A stretch of 48,674 nt of DNA from Candidatus Nitrosopumilus sp. (GTDB taxonomy: Archaea > Thermoproteota > Nitrososphaeria > Nitrososphaerales > Nitrosopumilaceae): contig JAOMJV010000006.1 of the NCBI GenBank assembly GCA_028351415.1, forward strand, positions 1 through 48,674, written 5' to 3'. The position numbers were made by a program, and so were the translations under genes. Below, in pieces: positions 1-6,981 of this stretch (positions within the stretch are counted from its first letter, which is position 1; each line of letters starts with the position of its first letter). Under the pieces are notes generated by a model that saw only the letters and a program-made list of their open reading frames with translations, did no database searches and was not told where the DNA came from.

Positions 1-528
1 GAATGCTATGACATGGCAATCGAGGCAAACCCAAAATATGCAGCATCATATTTTAACAAGGGAGTGCTACTAGACAAACTTCAAGAACATGAAGAGGCAC
101 TAATTATATTAGAAAAAGCAATCTCCGTAGATTCAAGAAAACCAAATGCAATGGTCTACAAAGGAATTGTTTTAGGAAAAATGAAAAAACATGAAGAGGC
201 ACTAAATTGTTTTCAAAATATTTGTAAAAAATATCCAAACAACCAGGATGCATTTTTTCAAAAAGGAGTACAGTTGGCAGAATTAGGAAGACATGAAAAG
301 GCACTAGATGTGTTTGATGAGATTCTAAAAAAATACAAAGATAACGTAAATGTGATTTATGCAAAATCTAGAAGCAAGGCAGCATTAGAAGAATATCCAG
401 AAGCATTAGAGTTACTAAAACAAGCAATTTCAAGAAATCCAAAAATAATACGTACATGGGCAAAAGAAGAACCCATATTTACAAAATTACACAGTAATGA
501 TAAATTCAGAGCATTAGTAAAACTATAA
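1..528 (+). CDS. TPR-repeat protein, 5' end outside window
   Basis: The reading frame is open from the first base and the codons before the first ATG (position 13) continue the repeat pattern, so the gene starts upstream and only its C-terminal part is seen. It consists of tetratricopeptide repeats of about 34 residues with the usual pattern (A-x-Y-x-K-G, then H-E-E-A-L and Y-P-x-N/D between helices), four or more units, ending in a short helical cap. TPR arrays are protein-protein interaction scaffolds; the partner cannot be inferred. No signal peptide is visible in the part seen. The 3' end overlaps the convergent next gene by 6 bases. Confidence 0.85.
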   Translation, partial: ECYDMAIEANPKYAASYFNKGVLLDKLQEHEEALIILEKAISVDSRKPNAMVYKGIVLGKMKKHEEALNCFQNICKKYPNNQDAFFQKGVQLAELGRHEKALDVFDEILKKYKDNVNVIYAKSRSKAALEEYPEALELLKQAISRNPKIIRTWAKEEPIFTKLHSNDKFRALVKL

Positions 529-1254
529 AATTTTGTTGCGTACAGCATCTATTCTAATTATAGCAATTTTCTTTTTTGGTCCAATCAATCTTGCCTCATA
601 AATCGGGACATATACCTCGCTAATTTCACGCAATACAAATTCTTCTTCAAGTTTTCGCACATCGTCTTGTAAAGGTTTTTTTAAAAAAGATTGAAGTTTT
701 TCAATCGCATCATCGTAAGATAGTTCTGTTTTTTTTACATTGGCCAAATTTTTTTCTAGTATTTGGTTTGGATAATTTTCAGTTGTTTTTGAATTTAGTT
801 TAAAAGGAAATTTAATTTCCCTCCCGTGATGATCAAATGACAATTCATCCTCATTTTCAACAAACACATGTTCTTCTAATTTTAAATTAATTTTGTTTTT
901 TCCACGTTTCCCAACAAGTGTTTTTTTTAAATTAGACTTGGTTTGAACTGGAAAAATACCATCGCCTAAAACAATCTCAGATACGTTAGAGTCAACAGAA
1001 ATAGAATGAGTTGCGGCTCTAAAATAATTTGCCACATACTTACCAGATATATTCAAGATACACTCATAGTGTAATTTCATAGAATGAATGTGAATATCAC
1101 TATTTTTTGGACGTGAAAGTAGAGATTTGAACAAAGAAGATTTCTTATCGTCAACAATTTCCAATACTTCATTTTCATCAATTTTTTTTCGTAAAACGGT
1201 TATTTTGGGATCGAATTTATTTTTCAAAACTAACCAAGTTATACAAGTCATCAT
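523..1254 (-). CDS. Conserved-looking protein of unknown function
   Basis: A protein of about 243 residues that I do not recognise. It begins with a short hydrophobic stretch (ITWLVLKNKF), has charged middle segments and ends with a compact motif in which a predicted strand (VYVPIYEARLIG) leads into KKKIAIIRIDAVRNK, which looks like a beta-rich C-terminal domain. Two ATGs lie next to each other at the start (1254 and 1251). A TATA-like AT block at about 1269-1279 on this strand suits a leaderless or nearly leaderless transcript. It is convergent with the TPR gene (6-base overlap) and divergent from the cupin gene. Codon use matches its neighbours. Confidence 0.7.
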   Translation of the reverse strand: MMTCITWLVLKNKFDPKITVLRKKIDENEVLEIVDDKKSSLFKSLLSRPKNSDIHIHSMKLHYECILNISGKYVANYFRAATHSISVDSNVSEIVLGDGIFPVQTKSNLKKTLVGKRGKNKINLKLEEHVFVENEDELSFDHHGREIKFPFKLNSKTTENYPNQILEKNLANVKKTELSYDDAIEKLQSFLKKPLQDDVRKLEEEFVLREISEVYVPIYEARLIGPKKKIAIIRIDAVRNKIL

Positions 1255-1364
1255 ATTAAACCAATTCCAATTTAAAAATAAACAGGTAGTAAAATGTTTT
1301 AAAAAAAGGTCTTCAAAATAAAAATTCCAAAGAAAGAAAAGGAGCTAATTTTGATTAAAAAGAG

Positions 1365-1820
1365 ATGAAAAAATCCAACATTAATGGGCATGCAGATAAA
1401 AGAAAAGTGAATCCAGAATGGTTTACAGATAAAACATGGATGAAAGTTCTTTCAGATAAAATTAAATCAAAAGATCAAGATATCTACCACGTACATTTTG
1501 AAAATGGTTCTAGAACTAAACTTCATTTTCACAACGGAAATCAAGTCTTAATGGCAGTAAAAGGAAAAGGCAGTTTAGAACTTTTTAAAAAATTTGGTTC
1601 AAAAAAAACAGAATTTAAAATTAAAAGAATCGAAAGAATTAGCCTTAATGAGGGAGATATTGTACATATTCCAGCAAAAACATTTCATACTCATGGATCA
1701 ATTAATAAAAATAAAGAATTCTCACATATCGCAATCAACATATTGCCTAAAAAAAATTCAATATACAAAACAACATGGTATGAATCAGATTTTAAAAATA
1801 AAGTGACAAAAATGATTTAG
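1365..1820 (+). CDS. Cupin-domain protein
   Basis: A 151-residue single-domain cupin. Motif 1 is the H-x-H around H54/H56 (KLHFHNGNQ) followed by a G-x-G strand-turn (VKGKGSLEL); motif 2 has G-D-I-V-H-I-P then H108 and H110. These are the usual metal-binding positions of the RmlC-like beta barrel, so metal binding is likely. Substrate is unknown; small cupins range from sugar epimerases to dioxygenases and storage-like proteins. The ATG at 1365 is the only good start. It is followed 5 bases later by a second cupin gene, so the two are probably cotranscribed. Confidence 0.8.
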   Translation: MKKSNINGHADKRKVNPEWFTDKTWMKVLSDKIKSKDQDIYHVHFENGSRTKLHFHNGNQVLMAVKGKGSLELFKKFGSKKTEFKIKRIERISLNEGDIVHIPAKTFHTHGSINKNKEFSHIAINILPKKNSIYKTTWYESDFKNKVTKMI

Positions 1821-1825
1821 AAACA

Positions 1826-2191
1826 ATGTCAGTAATACAAAATTCAAAAATAGATTCTATTGAAGGTGGTGAAGGAGTAAAAATAAAAGAATATTTTAAT
1901 CCAGATAACACATCAAATCAGATTAATTACAGCATAGTGCAATGTTCATTAGGAGTTGGAAAGAAAACTAAACTTCACAAAATTAAGTCATCAGAAATAT
2001 ATTATATTTTAGAAGGTAAAGGCAATTTAAAAATAAATGAAGATGTGTTTTATTTAGGAAAAAATGATTCAGCACATGTTCCACCAAATTCAAAACAATT
2101 TATTGAAAATATTGGATCAGAGAATTTGAGTTTTTTATGCATCGTAGAACCAGCATGGAAAGCAGAAGATGATGAAATTTTAGAAAAATAG
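1826..2191 (+). CDS. Second small cupin, partly degenerate metal site
   Basis: A 121-residue cupin directly downstream of another cupin (5-base gap). Motif 1 reads KLHKIKSSEIYYILEGKG: one histidine (H51) and the glutamate (E57) are kept but the second histidine of the H-x-H pair is lysine. In motif 2 the expected histidine position is replaced by Q91 (PPNSKQFIENIG), although H84 lies close by. Metal binding is therefore uncertain. The two cupins are too different to be a recent duplication and may act together. A shared promoter ahead of the first gene is the simplest reading. Confidence 0.8.
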   Translation: MSVIQNSKIDSIEGGEGVKIKEYFNPDNTSNQINYSIVQCSLGVGKKTKLHKIKSSEIYYILEGKGNLKINEDVFYLGKNDSAHVPPNSKQFIENIGSENLSFLCIVEPAWKAEDDEILEK

Positions 2192-2211
2192 TACATTATA
2201 TGATGTAATTA

Positions 2212-2218
2212 TTTTTAA
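2212..2218 (+). promoter_or_regulatory. TATA-like box for the DnaJ-ferredoxin gene
   Basis: The block tttttaa is centred 26 nt before the ATG at 2241. This is the archaeal TATA-to-transcription-start distance, so the mRNA would begin at or beside the start codon (leaderless). Confidence 0.45.
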
Positions 2219-2240
2219 CGTATGCAGAATTAGAAGTATT

Positions 2241-2912
2241 ATGGATAGACGAGAGGCCTTAACCATACTAAATGTTAAGCAGAATTCATCACAAGAAGAA
2301 ATTAAGGCATCATATAGAAAAATGGCACTAGAATTGCATCCAGATAAAAATAAAGAGAATTATGAAGATGCAGAATTTAAAAAAATTACAGAGGCATATA
2401 ATTTTCTAAAAAAAAATAAAGTTGACAATACAATACATCAGCAAACAAAGAAAAATCCAGGTAATCAGAGAGCTGCAAGACCTAAACCGCAATGGGGTGC
2501 ACCTGATAATGGAAACATCCCAGAACAAGATTGGGGTAAATATACACGTGAATTTGAAGAAGGTGATCCAGCTTTTTGGAAAGAGTATGAAAAAAAATTT
2601 TGGGAGGATTATAATGCACGAATACGAGCAGATGGTAAAAACGGAGAATATGATAAAGCAAAAGAACCAGATCAACAGCCAAATCTTCAGGTAGAGGTAG
2701 ACAAATCTTTGTGCATTGGTTGTTGTAGTTGTGAAATTATTGCACCAGAGGTATTTGAAATAGATAAACAAAGTAGAACAAACCCAAAATCAAAAGTAAT
2801 TAATCAAAAAGGTGCAGGTGTGAATAAAATAATGAATGCCGCACAAACATGTCCAACAAAAGCAATAAGTGTAGAAAATATTAGAACAAAAGAAAAATTA
2901 TTCCCGTATTAA
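2241..2912 (+). CDS. J-domain/ferredoxin fusion protein (DnaJ-Fer)
   Basis: A 223-residue two-domain protein. Residues 1-60 form a J domain with the H33-P34-D35 tripeptide that stimulates Hsp70 (DnaK) ATPase activity. A charged aromatic-rich linker (about 61-145) follows, then a C-terminal 4Fe-4S ferredoxin domain with C158-x2-C161-x2-C164 and a fourth cysteine C204 followed by proline. C162 is extra. Single-cluster bacterial-type ferredoxins have this spacing. From memory, such DnaJ-Fer fusions have been reported in Thaumarchaeota and in green plants and algae. A role in cluster-dependent or redox-linked chaperoning is inference. The 3' end overlaps the convergent HIT gene by 4 bases. Confidence 0.9.
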   Translation: MDRREALTILNVKQNSSQEEIKASYRKMALELHPDKNKENYEDAEFKKITEAYNFLKKNKVDNTIHQQTKKNPGNQRAARPKPQWGAPDNGNIPEQDWGKYTREFEEGDPAFWKEYEKKFWEDYNARIRADGKNGEYDKAKEPDQQPNLQVEVDKSLCIGCCSCEIIAPEVFEIDKQSRTNPKSKVINQKGAGVNKIMNAAQTCPTKAISVENIRTKEKLFPY

Positions 2913-3316
2913 ATTTTTAATAAGTTATAGTATTTTTCGATTTCAGAATCTGATAAATTTAATGAAGAATTGAACATACTATGAATAGGTCCAGCTGAAT
3001 CAGATTTACTTCTAGGAACTAAGTGTACATGAACATGAGGTACCTCCTGGCCAGCAGTTTCACCATTATGAATTGCAATCAAAGTTGAACCAGTGATAGA
3101 ATCAACTTTAGACATCATAACATAAACTAAAGAAAATAAATCAGAATTTTCACTACTACTCATGTCCTGAATTTTTTTATGGTGATTTTTTGGAATTACT
3201 AGTACATGTCCTTTTGTAAGTGGAAATGCATCCAAAAAACATATCGAATGGGGTGTTTCATTAAGGATTTTAGCAGGGATTTGTCTAGAAACAATTTTAC
3301 AAAAAATACAGTCCAT
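2909..3316 (-). CDS. HIT-family nucleotide hydrolase
   Basis: A 135-residue histidine-triad protein of normal size. The catalytic triad H94-V-H96-V-H98 (followed by LVP) is intact. The N-terminal C-x2-C (residues 3 and 6) often binds zinc in this family. HIT proteins hydrolyse AMP-lysine, AMP-NH2 or dinucleoside polyphosphates; exact substrate is not predictable here. The conserved LTKGHVLVIPK segment is present. The start is a clear ATG with an AT-rich TATA-like block about 20-25 nt upstream (about 3333-3340). Confidence 0.9.
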   Translation of the reverse strand: MDCIFCKIVSRQIPAKILNETPHSICFLDAFPLTKGHVLVIPKNHHKKIQDMSSSENSDLFSLVYVMMSKVDSITGSTLIAIHNGETAGQEVPHVHVHLVPRSKSDSAGPIHSMFNSSLNLSDSEIEKYYNLLKI

Positions 3317-3353
3317 GAGTACAAATTAAATTTTTAAAATATCAAAGTATCTA

Positions 3354-3632
3354 TTACGGAGTAACAATATCAGCCCATGCCAAATCCTTTCCAAATTTTA
3401 TTGTAACCTCATCACCAGGGTTTAATTCGCAATTTTCAATAATTTTAGGAACAGCATCAATTGTTTCCACATAGCAAGTACCATCATCATTATTCAAAAT
3501 AATAACATCCTCAAAGACATCCTCTCGAATTAAGTGCCAAAACGGAAACACCATTGTGGATAAAACTATCCCAACAGCCAAAAAAGCACATGCAAAAACC
3601 AATCCTTGTTGTTGACTAGAACTTAACTTCAT
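3354..3632 (-). CDS. Small membrane-anchored protein, unknown function
   Basis: A protein of about 92 residues starting with MKLSSSQQQG. Residues about 9-32 form one hydrophobic helix (ACAFLAVGIVLSTMVFPFW), after which a soluble C-terminal domain of about 60 residues follows, with predicted beta strands and the phrase LNPGDEVTIKFG, reminiscent of small OB/SH3-like barrels. I chose the ATG at 3632 because it places the membrane segment near the N terminus and lies just 1 base after the upstream zinc-finger gene. A longer frame reaching 3689 would run inside that gene and is unlikely. Function unknown. Confidence 0.65.
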   Translation of the reverse strand: MKLSSSQQQGLVFACAFLAVGIVLSTMVFPFWHLIREDVFEDVIILNNDDGTCYVETIDAVPKIIENCELNPGDEVTIKFGKDLAWADIVTP

Positions 3633-3633
3633 T

Positions 3634-3798
3634 TTACCATAGGCCGCCGTCCCCACCAGCATCGGGTTTTTTGGCAGGTACGTTACCATGAGCTTTTTTC
3701 ATGTGTCTTTTTAGTTTCTCAGGATCATGCAATTCAGTTCCACATGTATCACATTTGGTTTTATTGTCATCATCCTTGTTGCGTTTGAATAAGCCCAT
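3634..3798 (-). CDS. Small C2H2 zinc-finger protein
   Basis: A 54-residue protein starting MGLFKRNKDDD, with one C2H2 finger: C-x2-C (CDTC), a leucine-containing spacer and H-x4-H (HMKKAH). Thaumarchaeal genomes hold many such tiny zinc fingers, which may bind nucleic acid or proteins. The C-terminal tail is glycine-rich. The ATG at 3798 lies 26-29 nt from a TATAA block and gives a leaderless mRNA; an upstream extension to 3849 would overlap the divergent gene. It is the first gene of a two-gene unit with the membrane protein. Its first residues resemble those of the unrelated zinc protein at 5808 (MGLFTRK). Confidence 0.7.
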   Translation of the reverse strand: MGLFKRNKDDDNKTKCDTCGTELHDPEKLKRHMKKAHGNVPAKKPDAGGDGGLW

Positions 3799-3823
3799 AA
3801 TATCACAATGATGAAGAAATACG

Positions 3824-3830
3824 TTATAAA
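3824..3830. promoter_or_regulatory. Shared palindromic TATA box between divergent genes
   Basis: The hexamer ttataa is its own reverse complement. It is centred about 26 nt before ATG 3853 on the + strand and about 28 nt before ATG 3798 on the - strand. One TATA box could therefore serve both directions, each giving a leaderless transcript. Confidence 0.45.
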
Positions 3831-3852
3831 GGATACTGAATTGCATCAAAAC

Positions 3853-4992
3853 ATGTTAGTAAAAAATATCACAGTTTTAGGTTCAGGAGTAATGGGTCAC
3901 GGAATTGCCCAAGTATCAGCAACTGCAGGGTACAATGTAGTGTTGCGAGACATCAAACAAGAATTTTTGGATAAAGCAATGGAGAAAATAAAATGGAGTT
4001 TAGATAAACTAGTTTCTAAAGAAAAAATATCAAAAGAAAAAGCTGATTCGATTTTTTCAAGAATAGTTCCAATTGTAGATTTGAAGGAAGCTGTAAAGAA
4101 TGCAGAAATGATAATCGAGGTTGTTCCAGAAATAATGGAATTAAAGAAAAAAGTGTATGCAGAATTGGATGCAGTTGCAGGACCAGATGTAATATTTGCA
4201 TCAAATACAAGCACATTACCAATTACAGAAATAGCAAATACGACATCACGTCCAGAAAAATTCATAGGAATTCATTTTTTCAATCCGCCACAATTAATGA
4301 AATTAGTTGAGATAATTCCAGGAGAAAAAACAACTCAAGCAATTACAGATTTGACTCAAGAATATGTAAAATCAGTAAATAAACAAGCTGTGCTATGTAG
4401 AAAAGATGTTCCAGGATTCATTATCAACAGATTATTCATTCCAATGGTTCATGAAGCATGCTATGCTCAAAACAGAACTAATGCGACACTTGAAGAAATT
4501 GATTCTGCAGTAAAATTTAAGCTAGGTTTTCCAATGGGGATTTTTGAGTTAGCAGATTTTACAGGCATGGACGTAATTCACAAAGCGACTGTGGAAATGC
4601 ACTTACGGGATAAAAAAGTAATCAACCCACATCCAACAATACAAAAAATGTTTGATGAAAAGAAATTGGGTCAAAAATCAGGTGAAGGCTATTACAAATA
4701 TTCTGATGATAAATATGAAAGAGTTGCATTATCCGCAGAGTTAGCAGAAAAATTCAATCCAATTCAACTTGTAGCAAATATTCTAAACAATGCAGCATGG
4801 TTAATTACAAACGGTGCAAGCGACATCAGTGAAATTGAAAAAGCAGCACAACTAGGATTAGGGTTAAGAAAACCATTATTTGAAACTGCAAAAGAAATTG
4901 GAATTAAAAATATTGTAGATGAATTAAACAGACTTGAAAAAGAACATGGTGAGTTTTACAAGCCAGATCCTTTACTAATTTCTATGCTGTAA
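3853..4992 (+). CDS. 3-hydroxyacyl-CoA (3-hydroxybutyryl-CoA) dehydrogenase
   Basis: A 379-residue NAD-dependent L-3-hydroxyacyl-CoA dehydrogenase. The N-terminal Rossmann motif is G10-x-G12-x2-G15 (VLGSGVMGHG). The catalytic histidine lies in IGIHFFNPP and its partner glutamate in LVEIIPG. A C-terminal helical dimerisation domain follows, partly duplicated. In Nitrosopumilus the orthologue is assigned to 3-hydroxybutyryl-CoA oxidation to acetoacetyl-CoA in the HP/HB carbon-fixation cycle; that role is taken from knowledge of the family. Unlike the Sulfolobales enzyme it has no fused crotonase domain. ATG 3853 is preferred over ATG 3808 because the TATA box lies between them. Confidence 0.92.
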   Translation: MLVKNITVLGSGVMGHGIAQVSATAGYNVVLRDIKQEFLDKAMEKIKWSLDKLVSKEKISKEKADSIFSRIVPIVDLKEAVKNAEMIIEVVPEIMELKKKVYAELDAVAGPDVIFASNTSTLPITEIANTTSRPEKFIGIHFFNPPQLMKLVEIIPGEKTTQAITDLTQEYVKSVNKQAVLCRKDVPGFIINRLFIPMVHEACYAQNRTNATLEEIDSAVKFKLGFPMGIFELADFTGMDVIHKATVEMHLRDKKVINPHPTIQKMFDEKKLGQKSGEGYYKYSDDKYERVALSAELAEKFNPIQLVANILNNAAWLITNGASDISEIEKAAQLGLGLRKPLFETAKEIGIKNIVDELNRLEKEHGEFYKPDPLLISML

Positions 4993-5491
4993 TTAATTCT
5001 AAAATTTTTTCAACAGCCTCTTTTGCAGTATCAGCACCAATAATTTTTACATTCTTTCTATGATCTACATATCCATCAATGTATGGGGTGATAGAACTTT
5101 CAATTCCACGAATTGCAACCATGGGTTTTTTGCTCATATATGCTGCACATACCTCAGATAAAGTTCCAGAGCCACCACCGACAATTATTACACCATCAGC
5201 AGATAATGCATTAAGAAAATCACGTGTAAAACCCATTCCAGAAGGGATCACAATATCACAGTAATCATTAGCAAATTTAGGATCATCTTGAGGCAATATT
5301 CCAAGGGTAATTCCATCACCATCTTTTGCACCATGAGAACAGGCATTCATCACACCGCCTAAACCACCAGTAATTAAAACAGAGTTAGATTTTGCAATTT
5401 CAAGTCCAATATCATATGCCATTTTTTCATGTTTAGGAGTACATCCATTAGTATTATTTCCAATAACTAAGATCTGTATTTTCTTTACCAC
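4982..5491 (-). CDS. TIGR00725/LOG-like Rossmann protein (SLOG superfamily)
   Basis: A 169-residue protein with a Rossmann-like fold: N-terminal strand IQILVIGNN, the GGLGGVMNACSHGAKD segment, and GGGSGTLSEV, which corresponds to the GGxGTxxE motif of lysine-decarboxylase-like/LOG proteins. That superfamily binds nucleotides or releases cytokinin bases, and some members bind molybdenum cofactor; the actual ligand here is unknown. The start is GTG (5491); a nearby ATG is out of frame. It is convergent with the dehydrogenase gene and overlaps it by 11 bases. Confidence 0.8.
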   Translation of the reverse strand: MVKKIQILVIGNNTNGCTPKHEKMAYDIGLEIAKSNSVLITGGLGGVMNACSHGAKDGDGITLGILPQDDPKFANDYCDIVIPSGMGFTRDFLNALSADGVIIVGGGSGTLSEVCAAYMSKKPMVAIRGIESSITPYIDGYVDHRKNVKIIGADTAKEAVEKILELITA

Positions 5492-5565
5492 AACATAACT
5501 AAAAGAAACGGTTTGAAATATGTTCGTAGAGAAAAAGATATTAGTGAATTATATGAAATATTATT

Positions 5566-5688
5566 ATGAAAACACGTTCAATGCCAGTATGTTTTAGTGA
5601 AAAACAATACAAAATGATTGAAGAATTTGCCAAGAAAAATGGCATGCTTAATGCAAGTCAAGCTCTTGAAAAAATCCTCAAGCAATAA
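5566..5688 (+). CDS. Tiny ribbon-helix-helix-like protein
   Basis: A 40-residue reading frame beginning ATG AAA ACA CGT. The order is a short predicted strand (RSMPVCFSE), a helix (KQYKMIEEFAKKNG) and a second helix (NASQALEKILKQ), which is the pattern of ribbon-helix-helix (CopG/Arc-like) DNA-binding proteins. It stands alone in a gap between a convergent and a co-directional gene and has no toxin partner beside it, so an antitoxin role is not supported. A dimeric DNA-binding regulator is plausible. Expression is unproven; the TATA region ahead (about 5537-5545) is weak. Confidence 0.5.
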   Translation: MKTRSMPVCFSEKQYKMIEEFAKKNGMLNASQALEKILKQ

Positions 5689-5798
5689 TTAGTTTTTATA
5701 ATTTTTAATTATTTTTATTATTTAACGTAGTTTAGGGTCTTTTTACCAACAGTTTGAATCAGTTGTTTACATTTAATAATTAAATATTTTAAAATTAA

Positions 5799-6218
5799 AT
5801 GAAAAGTATGGGACTATTTACTAGAAAACCAGCATATTGTGTAGTTTGCAACAAGGAATTAACCCACAAGCATAAACCAAAAAAAGAATGGAATTTGAAA
5901 GGAGTATTATGCGGGGATTGTCATTTCGATAAATCAAAAGAATACTACGAAGGTCAAGTAAGACAACCATGTGTAAAATGTAAGACAACACGGAAAATTA
6001 CAGATTTGTGGGAACCAAGATGGCAATGGGATATGGAGGGATTACTATGTAAGAATTGTTTTGATCAAAAAGAAAAAGATTTTGCACAAAAGAAAAATTT
6101 TTGTTCGTTATGTGATACAAAAATGGGATTAATCAGGCATAATCCAAAAAACCATTGGAAAATAGAAGGTCAATTGTGTAGAAAGTGCTGGGATAAAAAG
6201 AAATCCGAGTTTGGATGA
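5799..6218 (+). CDS. Zinc protein with three tandem CxxC...CxxC modules
   Basis: A 139-residue protein made of three repeats of about 40-44 residues. Each has C-x2-C, then a tryptophan, a short turn with G-x-L-C-x2-C, and a basic helix. The cysteines are 14/17 with 38/41, 58/61 with 84/87, and 102/105 with 127/130. Four cysteines per module suggest one zinc each. I cannot assign it to a named family; LIM-like or treble-clef folds are possible. Either ATG 5799 or ATG 5808 (MGLFTRK) may start it; both lie behind an AT block at 5772-5790. The end overlaps the next gene as ATGA, so the two are translationally coupled. Confidence 0.75.
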   Translation: MKSMGLFTRKPAYCVVCNKELTHKHKPKKEWNLKGVLCGDCHFDKSKEYYEGQVRQPCVKCKTTRKITDLWEPRWQWDMEGLLCKNCFDQKEKDFAQKKNFCSLCDTKMGLIRHNPKNHWKIEGQLCRKCWDKKKSEFG

Positions 6219-6418
6219 AAGTGAATTTTTTTAAAAAATATCAATGTGATGATTGCAATAAAAAATTTTCAAAACAAGAAGAATTTATGAATCATAAACA
6301 AATTGTACATGGAAAAGACACACAATACGATTGTAAAGAATGTGACAAAGAATTTTCTAATATGGAAGATATGAGAACACACCTACAGAGAAAACATAGT
6401 TACAAAAAAGACAGATAG
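6215..6418 (+). CDS. Two-finger C2H2 zinc-finger protein
   Basis: A 67-residue protein with two canonical fingers, both C-x2-C-x12-H-x4-H: CDDC...H..H at about residues 11-32 and CKEC...H..H at about 40-61, joined by a short linker. Basic tails on both sides favour nucleic-acid binding. It starts inside the stop codon of the three-module zinc protein (ATGA), so the two products are made together. This is a eukaryote-like finger spacing, which is common in thaumarchaeal small proteins. Target unknown. Confidence 0.8.
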   Translation: MKVNFFKKYQCDDCNKKFSKQEEFMNHKQIVHGKDTQYDCKECDKEFSNMEDMRTHLQRKHSYKKDR

Positions 6419-6625
6419 TTAAATTGCCTTTATTGTTTTAACCACTGGAGGTCTATTTTTAGTGAATACTCTAAAACCACAAATACATTTGATTTCAGGT
6501 AACCGAGATAATTCCGTATTTGAAACAATAGTTCCACATCTCAAGCAAGCATAATTTACATCAAATACTTCAGCAGATGTTTCCTCTACTTCTTCAGTTA
6601 TTTCTTCAGTTATTTCTTCAGTCAT
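6419..6625 (-). CDS. rpoP: RNA polymerase subunit P (Rpo12)
   Basis: The C-terminal 45 residues match archaeal Rpo12: YACLRCG, then CICGFRVFTKNRPP. Its C-x2-C and C-x-C-G zinc-ribbon cysteines and the basic end contact the polymerase Rpo3/Rpo10 platform. It is a small essential subunit. Unusually it carries an acidic N-terminal extension of about 20 residues built from the repeat ITEE. I place the start at ATG 6625 because a TATA-like block (6645-6653) sits about 24-26 nt ahead; ATG 6634 would add three residues. The gene follows the uS10 gene on the same strand but seems to have its own promoter in the gap. Confidence 0.85.
   Translation of the reverse strand: MTEEITEEITEEVEETSAEVFDVNYACLRCGTIVSNTELSRLPEIKCICGFRVFTKNRPPVVKTIKAI
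6590..6625 (-). repeat. Three 12-bp tandem repeats at the start of rpoP
   Basis: On the + strand the unit ttcttcagttat occurs at 6590-6601 and 6602-6613, and with one change at 6614-6625, where it contains the start codon. The units encode the acidic ITEE repeats of the Rpo12 N terminus. Copy number could vary by slippage without breaking the frame. Confidence 0.85.
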
Positions 6626-6644
6626 GTTTATCATCAATAATTTC

Positions 6645-6653
6645 TATAATTTA
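6645..6653 (-). promoter_or_regulatory. TATA-like box for rpoP
   Basis: Reads taaattata on the minus strand, centred 24-26 nt upstream of ATG 6625. It suggests that rpoP is transcribed separately from the upstream uS10/EF-1alpha unit. Confidence 0.45.
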
Positions 6654-6664
6654 AGGATACCAAA

Positions 6665-6973
6665 TCAAGTTAAAGATAATTCAATGTAAACGTCATCAGG
6701 AATCTTTAATCGCATTAGCTGTCTGATGGCTTTATCATCTGCACTAATGTTGATTATTCTTCTATGCATTCTCATCTCCCATTTCTCATAAGTTTCAGTA
6801 CCGCTGCCACAAGGGGATTTTCTTGTAGCAATGTGTAATCGTTTTACAGGAAGTGGAGTTGGACCTTTGACTTTAACACCAGTTTTTTTACCAATACCCA
6901 TTATCTCATCACAAACAGTATCCAATTTGGGAAGACTGATAGATGTGAGTTTAACACGGGCAGTTTGTGTCAT
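6665..6973 (-). CDS. rpsJ: Ribosomal protein uS10
   Basis: A 102-residue protein of standard archaeal S10 length. Landmarks are the N-terminal ARVKLTSISLPKLD strand-helix, the GPTPLPVKRLHIATRKSPCG loop, which enters the 30S head, and the C-terminal RLKIPDDVYIELSL strand. It lies 8 bases downstream of the EF-1alpha gene, the classical archaeal tuf-rps10 arrangement, so cotranscription is expected. Confidence 0.97.
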   Translation of the reverse strand: MTQTARVKLTSISLPKLDTVCDEIMGIGKKTGVKVKGPTPLPVKRLHIATRKSPCGSGTETYEKWEMRMHRRIINISADDKAIRQLMRLKIPDDVYIELSLT

Positions 6974-6981
6974 AAAAACGC

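Noticed and set aside
3808-3852. Longer start for the hydroxyacyl-CoA dehydrogenase
   Set aside because: The first 15 residues are not part of the fold and contain the TATA box that places the transcript start at 3853.
5566-5688. Toxin-antitoxin module at the ribbon-helix-helix frame
   Set aside because: There is no toxin-like gene on either side, so it is treated only as a possible single regulator.
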